The notes under the pieces are model-generated. The model worked only from the letters and a program-made list of their open reading frames with translations. It was not told where the DNA came from and made no database searches. A stretch of DNA of 12,787 nucleotides from an uncultured Pirellulaceae bacterium (GTDB lineage: Bacteria > Planctomycetota > Planctomycetia > Pirellulales > Pirellulaceae): contig CAKQNH010000055.1 in NCBI GenBank assembly GCA_934255105.1, positions 1 to 12,787 of the forward strand, written 5' to 3'. A program made the position numbers and the translations under genes. Positions 6,185 through 12,787 of this stretch are shown here, one piece after another (position 1 is the first letter of the stretch; each line of letters begins with the position of its first letter).

Positions 6185-6419
6185 TCCCCGCTGGGACGTA
6201 CTTAAATACGGTGGACGCCACGGACCGGCTCCGTACTGGCGTGTTAACGGTCAGCATGTCAAGTCGGGAATCATTCCTGGCGGGCCATTTAAACGGGATT
6301 AAAAGTATGCAGGCAATCCTTCGACGCCAGATCTCACGGATCCAACGCGCTTCGGCTTAGACCTCAAAAATGCACATGGCACCAGTCGTTTCACTTTCAC
6401 TCACCTGCCGAAACCTGCG
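6180..6419 (+). pseudogene. Coding-like remnant in one frame, interrupted by a stop
   Basis: Between the EEP gene and the cytochrome gene, one frame reads as about 80 codons of plausible protein with a single in-frame TAA at 6300-6302. Readable pieces include RWDVLKYGGRHGPAPYW, HVKSGIIPGGPFKRD before the stop, and PSTPDLTDPTRFGLDLKN and TSRFTFTHLPKPA after it. The amino-acid mix (many Gly, Pro, Asp, aromatic residues) is more protein-like than a chance frame. It is in frame with, and runs straight into, the ATG at 6420, and is in the +1 frame relative to the EEP gene, entered near its A8 run. I do not recognise the family. It may be the C-terminal relic of a deleted gene, or a lost extension of the EEP protein. 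Confidence 0.4.
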
Positions 6420-9400
6420 ATGAGAATCTCATGGACTAGTTACTGGACGCAGCCCTTCTGCTGCCTGGCTTTTATCGTGTGCTCGGCCGCGAGTTGGACG
6501 TTGTTCGGGCTGGCTCCGGCCCGAGCCGAGGATGGGCCCGCTGCCACTGCTCGCTCACACGCTCGGCCCACCACTACTGATCTAGAGTTCTTCGAACGCA
6601 AAGTTCGCCCGCTACTAGTTCAGCACTGCTATAAATGCCATAGCGCGGACGCAGAGAAGCTGCAGGCTGGCTTACAACTGGACAGTCGCGCGGCCATGTT
6701 GCGCGGAGGCGACTCCGGCGCGGCGATCGTTCCCGGTGATATCACCGAGAGTCTCTTGATCGAATCGGTACGTTATGAATCGTACGAGATGCCCCCTAAG
6801 GGTAAGCTCAGCGACGAGGATGTGGCCACGCTTGAGCGCTGGGTCGAACTGGGGGCACCCTGGCCCGAGGAGACCGGTTCGCAAGTCGAATCAACTCGGG
6901 CCACATTCGATTTGCAACAGCGCGCCGCCGAGCACTGGGCTTGGCAACCAATAACCGCCTCGCGGCCACCTCCGGTCCAGCACCAGACATGGCCATTGTC
7001 CGACGCGGATCGATTCATACTCGCTCGGCTAGAACAGGCAAGCCTAGCTCCGGCTCCCGATGTCGACCGGGCTACGCTCTTGCGGCGACTGTGCTTTGAC
7101 CTGCTAGGGCTGCCGCCAACGACGGCTCAGCAATCAGAGTTTTTGCTCGACTCGGAAAATACAACTCAAGCTACCGAGCGCATGGTGGACCAATTGCTAC
7201 AGTCGCCTCACTTCGGTGAACGCTGGGGCAGACACTGGCTGGATCTAGTTCGCTACGCCGAATCGCGGGGGCACGAATTCGACGATGAATCGGAGAACGC
7301 TTTCCAATATCGCGACTACGTAATTCGCGCACTCAATGCGGATGTGCCCTACGATCAGTTTGTCCGCGAGCATATCGCCGGCGACCTGCTTCCCCAGCCC
7401 CGACTGCATCCGGCACTGGGATTCAACGAATCGATTCTTGGGACAGGGTTTTGGTTTCTGGGTGAATGGGTGCATTCACCTGTCGACATTCGCAAGGACG
7501 AGACCGATCGCTTCGACAATATGATCGATGTCATGTCCAAGACCTTTCTGGGCCTCACCGTGGCTTGTGCACGCTGTCACGACCACAAGTTCGATGCTAT
7601 CTCGACAGCCGACTATTACTCGCTGAGCGGTTTTCTCCAGAGCAGCGACTATCGCCAAGTTCGTTTCGATACCATCCAGCAAGATCGCAAACTCGCACGA
7701 CAATTAGCTGAAGTCGACACCAGCTACCGGCAACAGATCGAACAACTGCTAGCCGATAAACTCGCAACGCTGGATGCTCAGCGCCCTTCGCCGATTGTTG
7801 CTGACTCTACCAACCCCGCGCTAATCATAACCTACTACGAAGATCAGCATGCCGATTTTATGCAGGATGGTTTTATTTTTGGCGAGCGACCCAGGCGGGC
7901 AGGCGAACTGACGCTTGCCCCAGATGGGCAACTACGTTGTGTGCCGCACACGGCGGCAGCCTCCGATCCTTTTTGGCAGGCAATGGAGTCGACCGGTCAA
8001 GCGTCGCGTTCACGCAGTATTTTGTCTCCTTTACAACGCAGCGGGCGCACGTTGCGGACAGAGACTTTTAAATTGACCGGAGACGAAGTTTGGTGCCGCG
8101 TACACGGTGCTGGACATGTGTTCGCCTGCGTCGATTCGCACTACCTGGTGGCAGGGCCACTGCACGCTCAGACGCTGCGGACCATCGCTCCCAATCAGCC
8201 ATGGGTCAAACTCGATCTGTCGCGCTACGTGGGACATCGCTTGCAGTTGCAGTTCACTCCCGACAGCGACACTCAGTTGCAAGTTTCCGCTGTGCTGCAG
8301 AACTCCACGCCGGAGAAACTGGCCCAGGGCAAGCGGGCTATCGAGCAGTTCGAACGAAGGCAAATCGACTGGTCGGCGCAGCGCCAGCAGCGAATTGAGC
8401 AGATTAAATCAGAGGCTCCAAAGCTGGCGGCGGAAATCGGCAGGTTGACAACCCAGTGGCACGCCAAGCGATTGGCACTGCAGAGTTCCATGAACAAGAC
8501 CTCGCGATTGGCGATGGCCATGATCGATAGTTCCGAAGAGGATGACCATGTGCTCATCCGCGGCAGTGCGGCCAATCCAGGCAAACGCGAACCGCGTCAC
8601 TTTCTGACGGCCCTGTCCGGCGATCGACCTATGAAGATCGCTGGCGGCAGCGGGCGATTGGAGCTGGCTCAGCAAATCAACGACCCCGATAACCCGCTGC
8701 CGTCGCGCGTCATTGTCAATCGCCTGTGGCATCACTTGATGGGACGTGGACTGGTCCCCACTACGGATGATTTCGGCGTGTTGGGCAAATCGCCCACGCA
8801 TCCTGAACTGCTAGATTTCCTCGCTCAGGACTTTTTGGATAACGGACGGAGTATCAAGCACTCGATTCGCACGATTGTCTTGAGTCGCACTTATCGCATG
8901 TCGGGACAGATCGATCCGCACGCGATGCAAGTTGATCCAAACAACGAACTGTGGCACTACCGGCCACCTCGGAGACTTGAGGGAGAAGCGATTCGCGATG
9001 CGCTGCTAGCCATTTCAGGTGAACTGAATCCGACGATGTTTGGCGAACCCGTTCCAATTCACTTGACTCCCTTCATGGAGGGTCGCGGGCGACCAGCCAA
9101 AAGTGGACCAATGACTGGCAACGCTAGGCGTTCAATCTACATTGCTGTCCGGCGAAACTTCCTGTCGCCGTTTATGTTGGCCTTCGATACTCCCTCCCCT
9201 TTCAGCACGATGGGCCGCCGCAATAGTTCTAACGTGCCCGCCCAAGCGCTCATTCTAATGAACGATCCGCTGGTCGCGCATTTGACACAGGCCTGGGCAA
9301 AGTCGGCAATGCATGCCGTCCCTGTAGAGGACGAGAGTGATGGTCGGCATTCGTCGGCCACCCAGTCACGCATCGCCTGGTTCTACCAAAGCGGCTTAGG

Positions 9401-9551
9401 ACGCGATCCGAACGAGCGCGAGGTTGCCGTAGCGTCTCAATTCATCGCAGTTCAAGCCGAGCAACGATCGCTGGCCATCGACTCGATTGAGTTGTGGCAA
9501 GACCTGGCCCATGCGTTGGTGAATACCAAAGAGTTTATCTTCGTAAGATAG
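6420..9551 (+). CDS. Secreted planctomycete protein with PSCyt1 (cytochrome c), DUF1549 and DUF1553 domains
   Basis: The 1043-residue protein has a Sec-type signal (residues about 1-36, hydrophobic CCLAFIVCSAASWTLFGLA, cleavage near ARA-ED). The first domain (about 55-150) is a planctomycete cytochrome c with haem motif CYKCH (70-74) and YEMPPKGKLS, whose Met124 is a likely axial ligand. DUF1549 spans about 172-415 (HWAWQP, FGERWGRHWLDLVRYAES, DVPYDQFVREHIAGDLLP) and includes a second CxxCH (CARCH, 383-387) in the CHDHKFD motif. The middle has a beta-rich section (about 460-640) and a helical linker (about 645-700). DUF1553 follows from about 725 (RHFLTALSGDRP, SRVIVNRLWHHLMGRGLV, HPELLDFLAQDF, LSRTYRMSG, RRLEGEAIRDALLAISGEL, RRNSSNVPAQALILMNDP). 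Its biochemical function is unknown; extracellular polymer degradation or redox has been suggested. It is paired 7 bp from the DUF1501 gene. No Shine-Dalgarno is seen before the ATG. Confidence 0.95.
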   Translation: MRISWTSYWTQPFCCLAFIVCSAASWTLFGLAPARAEDGPAATARSHARPTTTDLEFFERKVRPLLVQHCYKCHSADAEKLQAGLQLDSRAAMLRGGDSGAAIVPGDITESLLIESVRYESYEMPPKGKLSDEDVATLERWVELGAPWPEETGSQVESTRATFDLQQRAAEHWAWQPITASRPPPVQHQTWPLSDADRFILARLEQASLAPAPDVDRATLLRRLCFDLLGLPPTTAQQSEFLLDSENTTQATERMVDQLLQSPHFGERWGRHWLDLVRYAESRGHEFDDESENAFQYRDYVIRALNADVPYDQFVREHIAGDLLPQPRLHPALGFNESILGTGFWFLGEWVHSPVDIRKDETDRFDNMIDVMSKTFLGLTVACARCHDHKFDAISTADYYSLSGFLQSSDYRQVRFDTIQQDRKLARQLAEVDTSYRQQIEQLLADKLATLDAQRPSPIVADSTNPALIITYYEDQHADFMQDGFIFGERPRRAGELTLAPDGQLRCVPHTAAASDPFWQAMESTGQASRSRSILSPLQRSGRTLRTETFKLTGDEVWCRVHGAGHVFACVDSHYLVAGPLHAQTLRTIAPNQPWVKLDLSRYVGHRLQLQFTPDSDTQLQVSAVLQNSTPEKLAQGKRAIEQFERRQIDWSAQRQQRIEQIKSEAPKLAAEIGRLTTQWHAKRLALQSSMNKTSRLAMAMIDSSEEDDHVLIRGSAANPGKREPRHFLTALSGDRPMKIAGGSGRLELAQQINDPDNPLPSRVIVNRLWHHLMGRGLVPTTDDFGVLGKSPTHPELLDFLAQDFLDNGRSIKHSIRTIVLSRTYRMSGQIDPHAMQVDPNNELWHYRPPRRLEGEAIRDALLAISGELNPTMFGEPVPIHLTPFMEGRGRPAKSGPMTGNARRSIYIAVRRNFLSPFMLAFDTPSPFSTMGRRNSSNVPAQALILMNDPLVAHLTQAWAKSAMHAVPVEDESDGRHSSATQSRIAWFYQSGLGRDPNEREVAVASQFIAVQAEQRSLAIDSIELWQDLAHALVNTKEFIFVR

Positions 9552-9558
9552 AAATTCA

Positions 9559-11073
9559 ATGAACAGCTTCTACCAAAACCACTTGCAACACAGGCTCGCT
9601 TATCCTTGCCAGCGCGCTGTGGGCCAAAGCGGTTTGCATCTGCCGACATCGCGGCGTGAAATGCTGCGGCGATGCGGTGGCGGACTGGCTGGTATCGCAT
9701 TGGCAGCCATGCTGAACGACCGAGCATTTGCGGCGACGCAGACCAGCCTACTGGAGCAGCCAGCAATTGCGTCGGCGGGGCGTTTTCTACCAGGGATGCA
9801 TCATCAGCCAACTGCCAAACGAGTCATCTTTTTGTACATGGATGGCGGGCCATCGCAGGTTGACACCTTCGATCCCAAGCCGTTGCTGGATCGTTTCGAT
9901 GGTCAAGATCCGGCGCGTTTCTTTGCGGTCGAGCCGACGCAGTTCAACAACAATGGCAAGGTCTTGGCCAGCCCCTGGAAGTTTCGCCAGTACGGACAGA
10001 CTGGCCTACCCGTCAGCGACTTGTTCCCGCACATCGCCACTTGCGCCGACGAATTGGCCGTCGTGCGTTCGATGGTTTCCGAATTTCCCGAACACACGTT
10101 TGCCAATTACTTTTTGCATACCGGTAGCGGTCTGCAGGGGCGTCCCAGCATGGGAGCTTGGGTCAATTACGGACTGGGAAGTGAGTGTCAGGATCTGCCC
10201 GGGTTCGTGGCAATCAACGGTGGGCTGATCCCGCCGGGTGGCTTGGATTGTTTTGGTTCAGGATTTCTACCAGCCAGCTATCAGGGGTCAGTGTTTAAGC
10301 CCATTGGCTCGGCGGTGGCCAACGTGACACCGAGCGAAGCCACCGACCGGCAGCAGCAAGACAAACTGTCGCTCGTGCACGAACTGGACAACATCGGTCT
10401 GGAGAGCTCTGGTCATCATCAAGCATTAGAATCCGCGATCGAAAACTATGAATTGGCCTATGCCATGCAAATGGCAGTGCCCGAGCTGATGTCGATCGAC
10501 GACGAGCCAGCGTATTTGCGCAGGCTTTATGGCCTGGAATCGGATTACGAGCCCACGCGGATCTACGCTGCGGAGTGCCTACTAGCACGGCGATTGATAG
10601 AGCGCGGCGTGCGGTTTGTCGAACTCACTTGCCCGAACGTGGGCAACGATCGCTGGGATCAACACAGCCAACTGAAGCTAGGGCACGAGAAAAACGCACG
10701 GGCCGTCGATCAACCTATCGCTGCCCTGCTGAAAGATCTGCGTCAACGCGGCCTGCTCGACGAAACGCTCGTCATCTGGGCGGGCGAATTTGGCAGAACG
10801 CCGTTTGCTCAAGGGAGCGATGGACGCGACCACAATCCGTTTGGCTTTACGATCTGGATGGCCGGCGGCGGAGTGAAAGCAGGAACGGTCTACGGAGCCA
10901 CTGACGAATGGGGCTACAAGGCGATTGAAAACCGTATGGAGATACACGACCTGCACGCCACCATGCTGCATCTCTTGGGAGTGGATCACACTCGTTCGAC
11001 CTATCGCTTTGGCGGTCGCGACATGCGCTTAACCGACGTCAAAGGTCACGTTGTGCACGAGTTGCTCGCCTAG
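9559..11073 (+). CDS. DUF1501-family Tat-exported protein
   Basis: The 504-residue protein carries the twin-arginine signal typical of this family (SRREMLRRCGGGLAGIALAAML, Arg32-Arg33, about 30 residues in). DUF1501 belongs to the alkaline phosphatase/sulfatase-like superfamily. KRVIFLYMDGGPSQVDTFDPKP (about 88-108) contains the first metal-site Asp95, and EFGRTP (410-415) and GRDHNPFGFTIWMAGGG (422-438, His425) form the second conserved block. PEHTFANYFLHTGSG and the C-terminal EIHDLHATMLHLLGVDH also match. Whether it has phosphatase or sulfatase activity is not known. The canonical formylglycine motif CxPxR is not seen. The gene follows the DUF1549/DUF1553 gene by 7 bp, the standard planctomycete arrangement, and is probably translated from the same transcript; both products are exported, one by Sec and the other by Tat. 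Confidence 0.95.
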   Translation: MNSFYQNHLQHRLAYPCQRAVGQSGLHLPTSRREMLRRCGGGLAGIALAAMLNDRAFAATQTSLLEQPAIASAGRFLPGMHHQPTAKRVIFLYMDGGPSQVDTFDPKPLLDRFDGQDPARFFAVEPTQFNNNGKVLASPWKFRQYGQTGLPVSDLFPHIATCADELAVVRSMVSEFPEHTFANYFLHTGSGLQGRPSMGAWVNYGLGSECQDLPGFVAINGGLIPPGGLDCFGSGFLPASYQGSVFKPIGSAVANVTPSEATDRQQQDKLSLVHELDNIGLESSGHHQALESAIENYELAYAMQMAVPELMSIDDEPAYLRRLYGLESDYEPTRIYAAECLLARRLIERGVRFVELTCPNVGNDRWDQHSQLKLGHEKNARAVDQPIAALLKDLRQRGLLDETLVIWAGEFGRTPFAQGSDGRDHNPFGFTIWMAGGGVKAGTVYGATDEWGYKAIENRMEIHDLHATMLHLLGVDHTRSTYRFGGRDMRLTDVKGHVVHELLA

Positions 11074-11291
11074 TAAGTGCTCTGCATTACGGAGAAACCT
11101 CCCAATGAATCCGAAAAAAAGCACGCGGCAGAAGGTAGCTGAGCAAATATTCTACCGGCCATTGCCTATTACCGCGACAAGTGCACGCGCCTCATTTGCT
11201 AACGGACAGCCTTGGCAGTCCAAGGTTGCTTGTCCGCTAATCGTGGACTATTTGGCGAACAAAGCTTGCTTTGGTGTAGAAGATACATCGT
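11074..11291. other. Intergenic gap between convergent DUF1501 and radical SAM genes
   Basis: This 218-bp gap contains an inverted repeat (listed separately) and a short plus-strand frame starting at 11105 that runs 98 codons into the antisense of the radical SAM gene. The frame has an ordinary GGAG upstream but no recognisable domain, and I do not call it a gene. No T-rich intrinsic terminator is visible for either neighbour. Confidence 0.5.
11203..11236. repeat. Inverted repeat (hairpin) between convergent genes
   Basis: CGGACA-g-CCTTGG-cagt-CCAAGG-ttgct-TGTCCG: a perfect 6-bp inner stem with a 4-base loop and a 6-bp outer stem, separated by a 1x5 internal bulge. It is positioned where a bidirectional terminator would serve both neighbours, but there is no following T-run on either strand, so termination is only a possibility. 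Confidence 0.55.
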
Positions 11292-12380
11292 TCAGAAAAG
11301 CCATAGTTGCTGGTCAACGGCCGTGGGAACGGCGAAATGCGAACAGTCGAGTGGCGGTGGCTGGCGTTGCAAGCCGGCTTTTAGCGCGAAGACTTTAAAG
11401 GTGTTGCTCAAATGGTCGGCGAATGCTCCAGTGCCGCGCATCCGCTGTCCAAACTGCGATTGGTTATGCCCGCCACCCCGCGTCTGCTCAATCAACTGTT
11501 CTATCTTTGCTTGTCGGTTGGGCAAGTGACTAGCCAACCATTGCAGAAACACGGGTTTGACGGTCAGCGGTAACCGCAGCAAAACATAACCTGCATAAGT
11601 CGCCCCGTGATCGGCGGCCGCTTGCAACAATGCCGGAATCTCGCTGTCATTCAGTCCCGGAATGATCGGTGCTGTCATGACCGTTACTGGAATGCCTGCA
11701 TCGGCCAGTTCACGCATGGCCCGCAGCCGAGCGTCGGGTGAACTAGTGCGAGGCTCGAGCAGGCGAATCAGCCGTTGATCGAGCGACGTCAAGCTGATCG
11801 CCACTCTCGCCAGATTTTTCCGAGCCATATCGGCCAAGATGTCGATGTCGCGGGCTACCAATGCATTCTTAGTGATGAGGCTGATTGGCTGCCCAAATTC
11901 ACGGGCGACCTCCAAGCAGGCACGAGTGATACGGAGTTGCCGCTCAGCAGGTTGGTAGCAATCGGTGGCGCCTGACATCATGATCGGCTCAGGCCGCCAG
12001 CCTGGCTTGCTCAGATAAGTTCGCAGTAGCTCGGCAGCTCGCGTCTTGATGAATATCTGCGATTCGAAATCGACTCCTGCGCTCAGCCCCAAGTACTCGT
12101 GCGTAGGGCGCGCGTAGCAGTAAGCGCAGCCGTGCGCACAGCCTCGATATGGGTTGAGACTGTAACGAAACGGGATATCAGGACTGCTGTTTTCCGACAG
12201 AATTGATTGCGAATTGTCTTCGAAATAGTCGGTGGTGACTTTCCGAGCGGCCTCGAGCAACTCGTCCTCTGCGTCTAACTGATCGTAGTCGAGTTGCAAA
12301 CTCAGTTTGTGGAATCGATTGTTCGGGTTCGACTGCGCGCCGCGACCAATCATGTGCGGCGATGGTCGAATATCATTCAT
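11292..12380 (-). CDS. PA0069-family radical SAM protein
   Basis: The 362-residue protein belongs to the PA0069 family of the radical SAM superfamily, related to spore photoproduct lyase (SplB). The [4Fe-4S] motif is NPYRGCAHGCAYCYARPTHE, with Cys81, Cys85 and Cys88 in the CxxxCxxC spacing. GLSAGVDFE follows, as is characteristic of the family. GRGAQSNPNNRF near residue 12 is the typical N-terminus, and the C-terminal RMRGTGAFADHL and terminal QLWLF match family ends, so it is full length. The reaction is unknown. The chosen ATG (12378-12380) lacks a good Shine-Dalgarno, having only GAG 6 bases before it; Met10 is an alternative but truncates little. The leader is unusual, with a tandem heptamer array ending 11 bases before the start. 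The gene converges on the DUF1501 gene and appears to be transcribed alone. Confidence 0.94.
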   Translation of the reverse strand: MNDIRPSPHMIGRGAQSNPNNRFHKLSLQLDYDQLDAEDELLEAARKVTTDYFEDNSQSILSENSSPDIPFRYSLNPYRGCAHGCAYCYARPTHEYLGLSAGVDFESQIFIKTRAAELLRTYLSKPGWRPEPIMMSGATDCYQPAERQLRITRACLEVAREFGQPISLITKNALVARDIDILADMARKNLARVAISLTSLDQRLIRLLEPRTSSPDARLRAMRELADAGIPVTVMTAPIIPGLNDSEIPALLQAAADHGATYAGYVLLRLPLTVKPVFLQWLASHLPNRQAKIEQLIEQTRGGGHNQSQFGQRMRGTGAFADHLSNTFKVFALKAGLQRQPPPLDCSHFAVPTAVDQQLWLF

Positions 12381-12391
12381 CGGCGACTCGT

Positions 12392-12482
12392 GTGATATGT
12401 GATATGTGATATGTGAAATGTGAAATGTGAAATGTGATGTGTGATGTGTGATGTGTGATGTGTGATGTGTGATGTGTGATGT
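12392..12482. repeat. Tandem array of 13 heptamers
   Basis: The array is 91 bp, exactly 13 x 7, in three blocks of variants: three GTGATAT, three GTGAAAT and seven GTGATGT. Read in the direction of the radical SAM gene these are ACATCAC, ATTTCAC and ATATCAC. It ends 11 bp upstream of that gene's start codon, so it lies in the 5' leader or core promoter. Such arrays are prone to slippage, and a change of copy number would alter leader length. Confidence 0.95.
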
Positions 12483-12491
12483 GTTGTCTTT

Positions 12492-12722
12492 AGCCCAGAG
12501 GGCGACATATCTTTGCCGGTGGCGTCAGCCACCGGACGGAGGGAAAAGCAAGCAACAGCCCGGAGGGCGACACATCGGAGCACACCTGCCAGCAATAAGA
12601 TAGAAGCTAATCTTAAGTATTCATGCTGCAAGTAATAGTATGTGTCGCCCTCCGGGCTGAGCATCCCTGGCTTGGGATCCGGTGGCTCACGCCACCGGCA
12701 GGGATGTGCCGCCCTCTGGGCT
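12492..12722. repeat. Large imperfect inverted duplication of short palindromic units
   Basis: The left arm (12492-12575) and the right arm (12640-12722) are inverted copies with the same order: unit A, palindrome, unit B. The unit is AGCCCGGAGGGCGACACAT at 12557-12575 and, inverted, at 12640-12658. Outer variants with AGCCCAGAGGGCG are at 12492-12510 and, inverted, 12704-12722. The palindrome is CCGGTGGC-n4-GCCACCGG at 12516-12535 and 12679-12698; the latter is extended by CATCCCTG/CAGGGATG (12662-12669, 12699-12706). A 64-bp, AT-richer centre separates the arms. This resembles a BIME- or MITE-like element; no transposase is present. Confidence 0.85.
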
Positions 12723-12787
12723 GAGCAAAATGTATCACTCTCGAGGCGGTGTGAAAAATGTACCGAACTCAGAGCTAAGCGAAATGT

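Larger units (their letters stand above)
12381..12787. other. Repeat-filled non-coding region upstream of the radical SAM gene
   Basis: This 407-bp end of the window contains no gene I can support. It holds the 13-copy heptamer array, the inverted duplication of palindromes, and, after it, a direct repeat CT(G/A)AGC(A/G)AAATGT at 12721-12733 and 12775-12787, the second running to the window edge. The promoter of the radical SAM gene must lie in or beyond these repeats; no clear -35/-10 pair was found. Confidence 0.7.

Noticed and set aside
6374..6395. Possible sigma-54 promoter (TGGCAC near 6376) before the DUF1549 gene
   Set aside because: The -12 GC element is missing at the required spacing (the bases there read GTTTCA).
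11105..11398. A 98-codon plus-strand frame with a GGAG 10 bases upstream
   Set aside because: No recognisable domain, and its last third is antisense to the well-supported C-terminus of the radical SAM protein.
12377..12664. A 95-codon minus-strand frame that runs through the heptamer array and ends in an ATGA overlap with the radical SAM start
   Set aside because: Its C-terminal third is just the translated repeat (His/Thr/Ser/Ile) and its N-terminal part covers the inverted palindromes. An open frame is expected from a stop-free 21-base period, and there is no independent coding signal.
12392..12722. CRISPR array
   Set aside because: The heptamers have no spacers, the other repeats are inverted palindromic units rather than direct repeats with unique spacers, and there are no cas genes in the window.

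Overview
The window looks like a chromosomal segment of a planctomycete, probably of the Pirellulaceae (Rhodopirellula/Blastopirellula-like). The basis is a secreted PSCyt1-DUF1549-DUF1553 protein followed by a Tat-exported DUF1501 protein, a pair greatly expanded in Planctomycetes. Moderately high GC, flagellar genes outside a large flagellar cluster, and short interspersed palindromic repeats fit this. The genus is inference; no marker gene such as rRNA is present.

Layout. Bases 1-159 hold the C-terminus of sigma-54 (rpoN), with its RpoN box. Its stop overlaps by one base the start of an RsuA/RluB-type pseudouridine synthase with a tail of about 240 disordered residues (159-1658). Next is a PyrK-like flavoprotein (1707-2456) whose [2Fe-2S] end is missing and replaced by two copies of a short repeat. 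On the minus strand a low-complexity lipoprotein gene (2453-3460) converges on it, and the two stop codons overlap inside the second repeat copy. Upstream of it, also on minus, lies a three-gene flagellar-type cluster: a coiled-coil FlgN/FliT-like protein (4650-5138), a degenerate histidine-kinase-ATPase-like protein (4105-4596) and flgB (3678-4094).

From a divergent promoter region (5139-5293), an exported endonuclease/exonuclease/phosphatase family protein runs on plus (5294-6184). It is followed by a 240-bp stretch that reads like the decayed remnant of another coding sequence, in frame with the next gene. Then come the two large planctomycete secretome genes, the cytochrome-bearing DUF1549/DUF1553 protein (6420-9551) and the DUF1501 protein (9559-11073), spaced 7 bp apart and almost certainly one operon. 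A PA0069-family radical SAM protein (11292-12380, minus) converges on them. Its leader contains a 13-copy heptamer array. The last 300 bp consist of a large imperfect inverted duplication of small palindromes.

How the genes work together. The DUF1549/DUF1553 and DUF1501 pair is the only clear functional partnership besides the flagellar trio. The rest are independent housekeeping or accessory genes. I did not find a clearly new multi-gene system. The most notable items are the truncated PyrK, the ATPase-like relic in the flagellar cluster, the remnant reading frame before the cytochrome gene, and the heptamer array plus inverted duplication upstream of the radical SAM gene.
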